NCBI GenBank assembly: GCA_032119595.1
Contig: JAUMBQ010000006.1
Location: forward strand, 1,550,001-1,614,000
DNA from: JAGIBJ01 sp032119595
GTDB lineage: Bacteria; Actinomycetota; Thermoleophilia; Solirubrobacterales; Solirubrobacteraceae
DNA length: 64,000 bases
Direction: 5' to 3'
The notes beneath the pieces were generated by a model that had not been told where the DNA came from, did not search any database, and worked only from the letters and a program-made list of their open reading frames with translations. Below, one piece after another: positions 24,611-31,806 of this stretch; the stretch's first letter is position 1; each line of letters opens with the position of its first letter. The position numbers and the translations under genes are program-made.

Positions 24611-25848
24611 CGGGACGGGCTCGATCATTCGATGGGCGCGGTCGTGAAGTGCGCTCAACGGTCGACGAACTGGGGATGAAGGCTCCGCACGTTCAGACGC
24701 TGGTCTCCGCCCCGAGCGGGCTCACCGCTGGCGGGCGTGCGCTCGGCCCCGGACACGACCACCCCGAGCTGCGCTGCCCCAAACACATGGTCCACGGGCC
24801 GTGCGGCGGGGTGCAGGCCGACGGTGGCTGCGAGGTCGGCGGGCCGTGCGCGTTCGTCGGGCCGGGTGCCCCGGCGATTCCGCTCGTCGAGGTCGCCGTA
24901 CACGCCCCGGCGACGCTGGCCGCGCAGGAGTTCGAGGCCCTCATGCGCCGACGCCAGGTGATCGTGGTCGACCTGCCGTCGCCCGGACCGGATCCCGACA
25001 TGGAGCGGCGTTTGGCTTCGGCCGTCGCCGGGAAGGTCGACGCCACGTTGCTCGGCGACTCGCCCTGGGCGCGACTTCAACTGCCCCCGGCGGTGCGCGC
25101 GGGCATCGTCGCTGCAGAAGGCGTGCGGCCCTGGGCAGGACTCAACTGCCGCGACCGCAACCGCGTCGCCCTGCGAAGCGAGCTCGCCGCGCTGGCGGCT
25201 GTCGGGGTGCCAGCCGTGCACTGCGTCACCGGCGATCACCCGCGCGCCCACGGTGGCGGGCCGGGAGTTGGTGCTGGTGGCGTGCAATCCGGAGGGAGCG
25301 CAGCGGCCGCAGCCCTCGGCCAGGGCGCTGCGTCCAGCGCGCCGGGCGTGTTCGACCTTGATTCCACGCAGCTCGCCGGGCTCGCCGCCAAGACCGGCTT
25401 GATCGTGTCGGTCGCCGAGTCGCCGGCCGCGCCACCGATCCACGCGCGCCCGTTGCGTGCCGCCTCCAAGGCGGAGGCCGGGGCGCAGGTCTGCTTCGTC
25501 AATCACGCCGGCGACGCCAAGAGCCTCGCCCACTTCGTCTCCGCCACCCGCGCGCTCTCGCCCAAGCTCCGCATCATCGTGTGCGTCCCGATGGTGATCT
25601 CCCGCGCCGGCGCCGACCGCCTCGCCGCATTCCTCCCCGGCCCGCTGCCCGCCGCGGTGCGCGAGTCGCTTCAGGCCCGCGATCCGGTGAGTGCCGCCAT
25701 CAGCGCCACGGCCGCGCTCGCGACCGACTACCTCGGCATCGATGGCGTCGATGGCGTCGACCTCTCCGCCCCCGCCGGCCCAGGCGAAGAGGTCGAGGTC
25801 GCACAGGCGCTGGCGAGCGTCGGCCGCGTGCTCGGCGGCGGCTCCTGA
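24607..25848 (+). CDS. MetV-MetF-like protein (methylenetetrahydrofolate reductase family)
   Basis: A 413-aa protein with two parts. Residues about 55-90 form a cysteine cluster, CPKHMVHGPCGG...CEV....C (Cys57, 66, 75, 81), the pattern of the Zn/FeS-binding MetV or MTHFR_C domain. Residues about 105-395 resemble the MetF TIM barrel: LNCRDRNRVALRSELAALAA at about 179, CVTGDHP at about 207 and FDLDSTQL at about 249. A Gly/Ala-rich insertion of about 36 residues sits between the last two motifs. MetV-type domains are usually C-terminal or separate subunits, so this order is unusual. The gene overlaps the xanthine dehydrogenase stop and ends the tightly overlapping part of the operon. A folate-linked role in purine breakdown is inference; a housekeeping MTHFR is an alternative. 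Confidence 0.75.
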   Translation: MTGRARSFDGRGREVRSTVDELGMKAPHVQTLVSAPSGLTAGGRALGPGHDHPELRCPKHMVHGPCGGVQADGGCEVGGPCAFVGPGAPAIPLVEVAVHAPATLAAQEFEALMRRRQVIVVDLPSPGPDPDMERRLASAVAGKVDATLLGDSPWARLQLPPAVRAGIVAAEGVRPWAGLNCRDRNRVALRSELAALAAVGVPAVHCVTGDHPRAHGGGPGVGAGGVQSGGSAAAAALGQGAASSAPGVFDLDSTQLAGLAAKTGLIVSVAESPAAPPIHARPLRAASKAEAGAQVCFVNHAGDAKSLAHFVSATRALSPKLRIIVCVPMVISRAGADRLAAFLPGPLPAAVRESLQARDPVSAAISATAALATDYLGIDGVDGVDLSAPAGPGEEVEVAQALASVGRVLGGGS

Positions 25849-25870
25849 AGCCCCCGGTTAGGGTTTGGCC

Positions 25871-27430
25871 ATGAGCGCCGACCTCCTGATCACCGGCGTG
25901 GACGTACTCATGGCGCCCGGCGACCTGCGAGAAGGCGTCGATGTGGTCATCCGCGACGGGCGGATCGCGTCGATCGGGCCGGCTGCGTCGCCGGGGAGCG
26001 CTGCGCCGTCAGGCGCGGCCGCGTCTGAATCTGCAGCGGCTTCGGCGATTGAATCTGCCTCGGTTCGAGGAGCGACGGAGGCCGGTTCCGGTCCGCAGAC
26101 GACGCTCGACGGCACCGGCTTGCTGGCGATCCCGGGACTCGTGAATGCGCACACGCACTCGCCGGAGAACCCGATGCGGGGACTGCGCGACGGGCTGCCG
26201 CTGGAGCCGTGGCTTGCGTCGCTGATGGAGCACGCTGGCCCGTACTCGGCTGATGATCACTACTGGTGTGCGCTCGCGAGCGCCGCCGAAATCCTGCTGA
26301 CCGGCGGGACGTCGGTGATCGACCACGTCGGGATGACGCCGATCCGGCCCGAGGCGTTCGACGGCGCGATGACCGCCTACCGCGACGCCGGCATCCGCGG
26401 CGGGGTGGCGCCGCTCGTGAGCGATTTCGACGCGACGGTCGCGCTGGCGGCCGACCTCGGGATGGACGTCGGCGGGCTGCGCGCGCTGATGCCGCAGCAG
26501 GTGCCGACGCTTCCCACTAGCGAGATGCTTGCGCGCACGGACGACGCGATCGGTCGCTGGCACGGCGCCGAGGGCGGTCGCCTCCATGTGCTGGCCGGCG
26601 CGAGCGGCGTCCAATGGGCCAGCGAGGAGCTGCTCGGCGGCATGGCTGACCTCGCGCGCGCCCGCGGGACGACCTGGCAGCTCCACTGCGTCGAGACGCG
26701 CATCCAGGCCGCCGCCTGCCGGCTGCGCTTCGGGAAGTCGGGCCTGGCGGCACTCGACGACCTCGGCGGGCTCGGCCCCGAGACGTCGCTGGCGCACTGC
26801 GTCTGGATCGAACCGAGCGACATCGATCTGATCGCCGCGCGCGGCGCGACCGTCGTGCACAACCCGGCCGCCAACCAACGCCTGCGATCGGGTCGGGCGC
26901 CGATCGCAGCCCTCCTCGCGGCTGGCGCGCACGTCGGGATCGGCACCGACGGCGCGGCCTCCGGCGACGACCAGTCCGCCTGGATCGCCACGCGCCTAGC
27001 GGCCCTCATTCATCGTGACCCCGACGAGCCGTGGGTGAGCAGCGACGACGCCCTCGCGATGGCGACCAGCGGCGGCGCGCATGCGCTCGGCGTCCCCGGC
27101 CTCGGCACGCTGGAGCCCGGCGCTCCCGCCGATCTCACACTGGTTGACCGCCGCGGCCTGGGCCTGGCCGGCAGCTATGAACTCGAAGCCTCGCTCGTGT
27201 GGTCGGAATCCGGCCCGGGCGTGACGCACGTGATCGTCGCTGGGGAGGTCGTCGTCCGCGATGGCGCCCCAACCCGCTTCGACCTCGCCGAGGTGACGGC
27301 CGCGATGGCCGACCAAGCCGCGCGTCGCCGAGCCGAGCCGGTCTCAGCGCAGCTCGACCTCACCGTGGCCCGCCTCAACGAGCTCCGTCGCCGTCTCGCC
27401 GAGCGCGACGGCCGCCCGTTCTTCGCCTGA
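25871..27430 (+). CDS. Amidohydrolase of the cytosine/adenosine-deaminase (ATZ/TRZ) family
   Basis: A 519-aa metal-dependent hydrolase, a paralogue-like companion of the 8-oxoguanine deaminase at the start of the operon. Motifs: GLVNAHTHSPENPMRGLRDG (metal ligands at about residue 93-97), QLHCVETR (about 270), LAHCVWIEPSD and GIGTDGAASGDD (about 355). An Ala/Ser-rich segment (about 36-78) expands the N-terminal sandwich domain. Its substrate is probably an aminopurine, pterin or related N-heterocycle, given the context; it cannot be fixed from sequence. ATG 25871 is chosen because it starts the conserved LLITGVDVL strand; a TTG two codons upstream is the alternative. It lies 22 bases after the preceding gene. 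Confidence 0.82.
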   Translation: MSADLLITGVDVLMAPGDLREGVDVVIRDGRIASIGPAASPGSAAPSGAAASESAAASAIESASVRGATEAGSGPQTTLDGTGLLAIPGLVNAHTHSPENPMRGLRDGLPLEPWLASLMEHAGPYSADDHYWCALASAAEILLTGGTSVIDHVGMTPIRPEAFDGAMTAYRDAGIRGGVAPLVSDFDATVALAADLGMDVGGLRALMPQQVPTLPTSEMLARTDDAIGRWHGAEGGRLHVLAGASGVQWASEELLGGMADLARARGTTWQLHCVETRIQAAACRLRFGKSGLAALDDLGGLGPETSLAHCVWIEPSDIDLIAARGATVVHNPAANQRLRSGRAPIAALLAAGAHVGIGTDGAASGDDQSAWIATRLAALIHRDPDEPWVSSDDALAMATSGGAHALGVPGLGTLEPGAPADLTLVDRRGLGLAGSYELEASLVWSESGPGVTHVIVAGEVVVRDGAPTRFDLAEVTAAMADQAARRRAEPVSAQLDLTVARLNELRRRLAERDGRPFFA

Positions 27431-27478
27431 GCTGGCGGCGGCCAGCGGCGTTCGCTCCGCGCTTGGCTGTGGTTGTCG

Positions 27479-27497
27479 GGCTCGGCCCGGCCGAGCC
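27479..27497 (+). terminator. Hairpin between amidohydrolase and GGT genes
   Basis: ggctcgg (27479-27485) pairs perfectly with ccgagcc (27491-27497) around cccgg, 48 bases after the amidohydrolase stop. A second stem, gctgg/ccagc, lies at 27431-27445. Together they are a likely end for the purine operon, making the next gene a partly separate unit. Confidence 0.5.
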
Positions 27498-27614
27498 TAG
27501 GGAGGCCGGGTAGCCTGGGCGTGTGCCGCCCGCCCCCGAGACTGCGCTTTCGAGCCACGGCCGCAAGCGACGCTGCGACCGAGACGGCCGAGACCGGCAC
27601 CCCGGGGCGGACGC

Positions 27615-29171
27615 GTGAGCGTCGTCGCCTCCCGTGGCGGGATCGCCGCCGCCGGGCATCCCGAGGTGGCCGAGGTCGCGGCGCAGGTGCTGCGCGAAGG
27701 CGGCAATGCCGTTGATGCGGCGGTCGCTGGGCTGTTTGCGAGTTGGGCCTGCGAGCCACTCCTCACCGGTCCGGCCGGCGGGGGCTACCTGCTCGTCGCC
27801 GGTGGCAGCGTTGAGCCGACCGTGCTCGACGGTTTCTGCGCCGCCCCAGGCCTCGGCGGCGCCAAGGCCAGCGCGCCGCTCGTTGCCGCCGACTGCGACT
27901 TCGGCGACACCCGCCAGGTGTTCCACATGGGCGCCGCGAGTGTGGCGACCTTTGGCGTTGCGGCGATGATCGAGGAGGCCTCGAAGCGCTGGGGCACGCT
28001 GCCCTTTGCCGACCTGGCCGAGCCCGGCGCGCGCCTCGCGCAGGCCGGTGTGGCGATGAACGAGATCCAGGCGTATGTCGCACAAATCTTGGAGCCGATC
28101 CTGTCGGCCAACGCGGGCGTCCGCGAGCTGTGGATGCCGGGTGGTCGACTCCTCGCAGCAGGCGACCGCTTCCTCGCTCCCGGGCTCGCAGACACCATCC
28201 GCCGCATCGGCGCCGACGGCGCGGGCCCTCTGCGCGATGGGGATTTGGCCGCCGCGTGCGTGGAACTCGTTGCCGAGCAGGGCGGCGCACTCACGGCCCG
28301 CGACCTGGCCGAGCACCACCCGATCGCGCACCATCCGCTCGCGATCGCCTTCCGCGACCGGGTCGTCCTCACGACCCCGCCGTCCTCGGCCGGTGGCGCG
28401 CTGCTCGCCGTGGCGCTCCACGCGCTCGCCCGCGAGGAGCAGCGTCCCGACGCCGCCGCGCTCCTGCGCGCCATGGATTCGGCCCAGGCCGTCCGCACGC
28501 CGGCGTTCGCCGAGCAGCTCGTCGGCGACGACTTCGCCCACCGGCTCCTCGCCGCCGCGAGCGATGGCGACGGCGCCCTCGAGGAACTCCTGGCCCGTCA
28601 ACCCGGCAGCACGACGCACCTGTCGGTCCTCGATCGCGACGGCCTGGCCTGCTCGGTGACCTGCAGCAACGGCGAATGCTCAGGACTCGTGGTGCCCGAG
28701 ACCGGCATCCACCTCAACAACGTGATGGGCGAAGAGGACCTCAATCCGCTCGGCTTCGGCGCCTTCCCGGCCGGCCGGCGGATGCCGTCGATGATGTGCC
28801 CGACGGCCGTCCTCGGACCCGACGGCTCACTCGAACTCGCTCTCGGTTCGGCCGGCTCGAACCGCATCCGCTCGGCGCTGCTGCGCACGATCGTCGGCGT
28901 GGTCGACGAGGGCCTGAGCATCCCTGTCGCCGTCGATGCCGCCCGGCTGCACCGCGAAGGCGACACCGTCTTCACCGAGCCCGGCATCGACACAAGCCAT
29001 CTGCTCGACCCCGCGCATGCCGGTCATCAGGGCCCGCCCACCGAACTCGTCGAGTTCAGCGACCGCAACCTCTTCTTCGGCGGCGTTCAGGCCGTCGGGA
29101 TCGACCCGAAGACCGGAGCTCACGTCGCCGCTGGCGACCCGCGGCGCGGCGGCGCCGTCGCGGCCGTCTGA
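27615..29171 (+). CDS. Gamma-glutamyltranspeptidase-family protein
   Basis: An Ntn-hydrolase of the gamma-glutamyltranspeptidase family, 518 aa. The N-terminal segment SRGGIAAAGHPEVAEVAAQVLREGGNAVDAAV matches the large subunit start, and TGPAGGGYLLV follows. The processing/catalytic Thr lies in GSTTHLSVLDRDG at about residue 333, followed by LNNVMGEEDLNP, GRRMPSMMCPT and LALGSAGSNRIRSA of the small subunit. No signal peptide is evident, so it may be cytoplasmic, unlike periplasmic GGTs. GTG at 27615 gives the conserved start. It follows the purine operon after a hairpin on the same strand; a link to purine use is possible but not shown. Confidence 0.85.
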   Translation: MSVVASRGGIAAAGHPEVAEVAAQVLREGGNAVDAAVAGLFASWACEPLLTGPAGGGYLLVAGGSVEPTVLDGFCAAPGLGGAKASAPLVAADCDFGDTRQVFHMGAASVATFGVAAMIEEASKRWGTLPFADLAEPGARLAQAGVAMNEIQAYVAQILEPILSANAGVRELWMPGGRLLAAGDRFLAPGLADTIRRIGADGAGPLRDGDLAAACVELVAEQGGALTARDLAEHHPIAHHPLAIAFRDRVVLTTPPSSAGGALLAVALHALAREEQRPDAAALLRAMDSAQAVRTPAFAEQLVGDDFAHRLLAAASDGDGALEELLARQPGSTTHLSVLDRDGLACSVTCSNGECSGLVVPETGIHLNNVMGEEDLNPLGFGAFPAGRRMPSMMCPTAVLGPDGSLELALGSAGSNRIRSALLRTIVGVVDEGLSIPVAVDAARLHREGDTVFTEPGIDTSHLLDPAHAGHQGPPTELVEFSDRNLFFGGVQAVGIDPKTGAHVAAGDPRRGGAVAAV

Positions 29172-29204
29172 GCGCGCAACCATCGGTTACTAGAGGCAGA
29201 GACG

Positions 29205-29396
29205 ATGAGGCCTAGACCGAGAAAACTCGCGCCGCTGACGATCGCGATGCTCATTCCGATCGCGCTCTTGATCGCTTGGGTGTCCAACGGTCGCGATGTC
29301 GCCGACCCCGCGTTCCTGCCGCTCACCGGCATTGTCATGGCCTGTCTGGCGGTGGCGCTCAGTTTCACTCGCCGGTCTGGTCCTCGAGCGAAGTAG
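29205..29396 (+). CDS. Small membrane protein, two predicted helices
   Basis: A 63-aa basic protein with two hydrophobic segments (about 10-27: PLTIAMLIPIALLIAWV; about 39-55: LTGIVMACLAVALSF) and positively charged ends (RPRPRK, RRSGPRAK). The ATG has a GAGGCAGAG-like ribosome site. I do not recognise a family. It lies between the GGT gene and a convergent acetyltransferase, and is followed by a strong palindrome. Confidence 0.5.
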   Translation: MRPRPRKLAPLTIAMLIPIALLIAWVSNGRDVADPAFLPLTGIVMACLAVALSFTRRSGPRAK

Positions 29397-29431
29397 CCGT
29401 ACCCGGCACTGGCCAGATCCGGCTCTAGGGC

Positions 29432-29451
29432 ACTCGGCCGGCCGGCCGAGT
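29432..29451. terminator. Perfect 20-bp palindrome between convergent genes
   Basis: actcggccggccggccgagt is fully self-complementary and can fold with eight pairs and a ggcc loop. It is placed between the small membrane protein gene and the convergent acetyltransferase gene, as a bidirectional terminator would be. Confidence 0.55.
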
Positions 29452-29505
29452 CATTCCCAACTCGTCATCGGGCGGGGAGACACCGCCGCCCCGTCGTCGA
29501 CTCAC

Positions 29506-29820
29506 CTACGCGCCGACGAGCCCGAAGTTCTGTCGGTACTGCGCGGGCACCAAGGTGAGCGTGTCGGGGTGCTGGAGCATGTAGTGCTTCACGAACGGGC
29601 AGAACGGCAGGACCGCGAGGCCCTCTTCCTGCGCGATGGAGATCACGTGCGCGACGAGCTTGGTGCCCAGGCCACGGCCGCCGAACCCGTCGACCGTCTC
29701 GGTGTGGGTGAGTGCGAGCATCTCGCCGTTGCGTCCGTAGCTGATGAACACGGCGAGCTCGTCGTCGACGTACAGCTCAAAGCGACGGCGCTCGTGGTCG
29801 TCGGTGATGACTTCGGACAT
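29506..29820 (-). CDS. Short GNAT-like N-acetyltransferase (YjdJ type)
   Basis: A 104-aa minimal acetyltransferase of the GCN5-related N-acyltransferase (PF14542-like) group. It has RRRFELYVDDELAVFISY, then LALTHTETVDGFGGRGLGTKLV (about 35-56) with the acetyl-CoA-binding Q/RGxGxxL-like loop GGRGLGTKL. The C-terminal CPFVKHYMLQHPD is also typical. Such proteins act on small metabolites or are of unknown substrate. Ribosome site GGAGG-like before ATG 29820 on the reverse strand. Confidence 0.85.
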   Translation of the reverse strand: MSEVITDDHERRRFELYVDDELAVFISYGRNGEMLALTHTETVDGFGGRGLGTKLVAHVISIAQEEGLAVLPFCPFVKHYMLQHPDTLTLVPAQYRQNFGLVGA

Positions 29821-29885
29821 GCAGTTCCTCGGAGGTGACTAGGCGGCACGCACCACGATAGGAGCGGCCCGCGGCCCCCAGCCAG

Positions 29886-29934
29886 CCGAACGTCGAAATA
29901 TGCCCCCAGAGGGTGGTTAATCCGACGTTCGGCC
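29886..29934. promoter_or_regulatory. Long stem-loop between PPOX and GNAT genes
   Basis: gccgaacgtcg (29886-29896) pairs perfectly with cgacgttcggc (29924-29934), enclosing an inner ccccc/ggtgg-type stem. It lies just after the PPOX stop and upstream of the GNAT start on the reverse strand. It could terminate the PPOX gene or structure the GNAT leader. The AT-rich centre (aaatat, ggttaat) also suits a promoter. Confidence 0.45.
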
Positions 29935-29948
29935 CGTCAACGGCGTGA

Positions 29949-30416
29949 TTAGCGCGTCGCGGGCGCGACTGGCCGTAGGGCCAGGTAGTCGCGGCGCGGG
30001 GCTCGGCCCAGGCGGCGCAGGCGGCTGACGACCCCGATCGCCTCGTAGGCCGCGCCATAGCGGTGCGTGAGTGCGCGGTCGGCGCGCCGGTGGGCTTCCG
30101 GCGCGAGGACCTCGCCGACGACCGCGACGGCCTCGCCGAGCGGTCGTCCGCGTACGTCGCAGGGCGCGACGGTCGCGTTGGGTTCGCGGCGCAGGCGCTT
30201 GACCTTCCAGGCATCCGCTTCGCTGCTGGCCACCAGGGCGTCGCCGTCGGGTGCGAACCACACCGGCGTCCCCACGGGCGTGCCGTCCTTCTTGGTCGTC
30301 GTCAGCAGTAGGTAGCGATGGCCAGCCAGCGTCGGCACCACGTTCGCGATGTCGACGCTCGTGTCGCGCGGGTCGCGCAAGGCAGCAAGGAACGAGGACG
30401 GAACCGGCGGGCGCAT
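29949..30416 (-). CDS. PPOX-class F420-dependent oxidoreductase
   Basis: A 155-aa flavin/deazaflavin split-barrel protein of the pyridoxamine-5'-phosphate-oxidase-like class. LAGHRYLLLTTTKKDGTPVGTPVWFAPDG (residues about 29-57) is the signature start, with the TPVWF motif. VKRLRREPNATVAPCDVRG (about 72-90) follows and binds cofactor phosphate by family. Members in actinobacteria use coenzyme F420. Substrate unknown. ATG at 30416. Confidence 0.88.
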   Translation of the reverse strand: MRPPVPSSFLAALRDPRDTSVDIANVVPTLAGHRYLLLTTTKKDGTPVGTPVWFAPDGDALVASSEADAWKVKRLRREPNATVAPCDVRGRPLGEAVAVVGEVLAPEAHRRADRALTHRYGAAYEAIGVVSRLRRLGRAPRRDYLALRPVAPATR

Positions 30417-30428
30417 GTGCCTATGTAC

Positions 30429-30453
30429 GTGAACCGGGCCGCGTCCGGTTCAC
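30429..30453 (-). terminator. Terminator hairpin after 30459 gene
   Basis: gtgaaccgg (30429-30437) pairs perfectly with ccggttcac (30445-30453) around a seven-base loop, six bases after the stop of the leftward membrane-anchored protein gene. Nine pairs; typical terminator position. Confidence 0.55.
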
Positions 30454-30458
30454 ACGCT

Positions 30459-31064
30459 CTAGCCCCAGGTGGGGCTGGGGCAGGGCGTGCCGCCGCTCGC
30501 GGTGCACGTCTTCTCTTGCGCGCCGCCGACGGTGCCGCGGATGGTGAAGAGGAGGCCGTCGGCGGCAGCCGCCGTGACGCGGTACATGGTTCCCGACCCG
30601 GTCAAGGCCACCTCGCCGGGGGCGGGCGTCCCGCTGGCGATGGCGAGGCCGGTGTTGCCGAGGTCAGCGGCGGTCCGGCACTTGGCGTAGTCCTGCGTGT
30701 CGGTAAAGCATGCGGCGGCTTGACTCAGGCCGTTCATCGCATTTTGCTGGGCCTGCGCGACGGTCGTCTTCGGGTCCGGCTTAGGCTGGTCGCTGTTGGC
30801 CGCCGGCGTCGCGGTCGCGGACGGCGTCGTTGGAGACGTGCCCGGAGTCGTGGCGGGCGTCGTCGCCTGAGCCTTCGGGGCCGTCTGCGCTGGCGCCGTG
30901 GGCGCCGATCCCGAGGTCTCGGGCGTGGTGACCACGGGCGGCAGCGGCTCGGTAACGGTCGCGGGGGCCACGCCCGAGTCCTTTGGCGCGAGCGACAAGA
31001 TCCCAAACACGACGACCGCGATCACCACGAGGCTACCTAGCAGGGCCACCATGCCCGGCTTCAT
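30459..31064 (-). CDS. Membrane-anchored protein with Pro/Thr/Ala linker
   Basis: A protein of 201 aa from ATG 31064 (209 aa from a GTG at 31088). One hydrophobic segment near the N-terminus (MVALLGSLVVIAVVVFGILS) is an uncleaved anchor or signal anchor. A low-complexity Pro/Thr/Ala linker follows (about 30-95, repeated ATTPATTPGTSPTTP-like). The small C-terminal domain has four cysteines (ACFTDTQDYAKCR, KTCTASGGTPCPSP), suggesting disulfides outside the cell. It resembles type IV pilin-like or anchored sensor proteins only in general layout. No function is proposed. Confidence 0.65.
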   Translation of the reverse strand: MKPGMVALLGSLVVIAVVVFGILSLAPKDSGVAPATVTEPLPPVVTTPETSGSAPTAPAQTAPKAQATTPATTPGTSPTTPSATATPAANSDQPKPDPKTTVAQAQQNAMNGLSQAAACFTDTQDYAKCRTAADLGNTGLAIASGTPAPGEVALTGSGTMYRVTAAAADGLLFTIRGTVGGAQEKTCTASGGTPCPSPTWG

Positions 31065-31324
31065 CTCCAAGTTCCCGCGACCACGCACGCCGGATGAGTC
31101 GGCTCAGGCGCTCCGTTCTGGAGCGCGACCTGCTTCGGCGGGGGACGCGTGCCCAGGACCGGGGCGGTCGGGGCCGGCCGCCGGCAGCCCTACGGTGAAC
31201 ACTCCAACGCGACCACCTGCAACGCGCGGCGGCACCAGCGAGCCGCGGCTGCCTTGCACGAAACCGCCCGGGAATCCGGCCGCTTCCGCAGGTGATCGTC
31301 CGCGCTCCTGGTACCGTCGCGTCG

Positions 31325-31762
31325 ATGGCCGACGACCGACTCGACGACGCGATCGACGCGGTAGTCCGCGCCGTTGACCGCATCGAACGCGCGACGCGCG
31401 CCGCCGCGCCCGTTTCGTCGCCAGCTTCGCTTGGCGACGCAACCCGCCCAATCCAAGGCGCGACCGGACAGACCGCCGCGTTCTGGGCGCCGCAACCCGA
31501 GCACAGCGAGCCTGGCACCTACGACCCTGGCGCCGGCCTCGGCCAGCGCCCGCAGTCGACCGCCGAGTTCTCCGCCCTCGGCGCCGCGGCGATGCGCCCG
31601 TTTGCTGAGCATGGCGCGTCGCCGGAGGTCCACGAGCTGGTGGGCCGCATCGTCGGCCGCATGCAGGCCCTGGAAGACCATCTTGGCGCCGCCGGCCAGC
31701 TGCGGGCGGAGATCAGCGAGCTCGTCGCTCGCCTTGCGGCCGCGGCAGGCAAGCCCCGCTAG
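31325..31762 (+). CDS. Hypothetical helical protein, 145 aa
   Basis: I do not recognise it. The protein starts MADDRLDDAIDAVVRAVDRIE, an amphipathic helix. A Pro/Gly/Ala-rich middle follows, then a second long helical segment (PEVHELVGRIVGRMQALEDHL, residues about 105-140), so a coiled-coil or oligomer is plausible. ATG 31325 is preferred over an upstream ATC/ATG extension. An antisense frame at 31190-31681 is also open. I favour this strand because it ends 44 bases before the aminotransferase on the same strand and its charged-helix pattern is protein-like. Confidence 0.5.
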   Translation: MADDRLDDAIDAVVRAVDRIERATRAAAPVSSPASLGDATRPIQGATGQTAAFWAPQPEHSEPGTYDPGAGLGQRPQSTAEFSALGAAAMRPFAEHGASPEVHELVGRIVGRMQALEDHLGAAGQLRAEISELVARLAAAAGKPR

Positions 31763-31806
31763 GCGTCCCGGCGGACGCCGCCGCGCGTCCTTTAGTCTCG
31801 GCCCTT

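Noticed and set aside
31190..31681. Leftward frame overlapping the 145-aa helical protein
   Set aside because: Composition is not protein-like at its ends, there is no ribosome site, and it conflicts with the same-strand arrangement before the aminotransferase. The choice is not certain.
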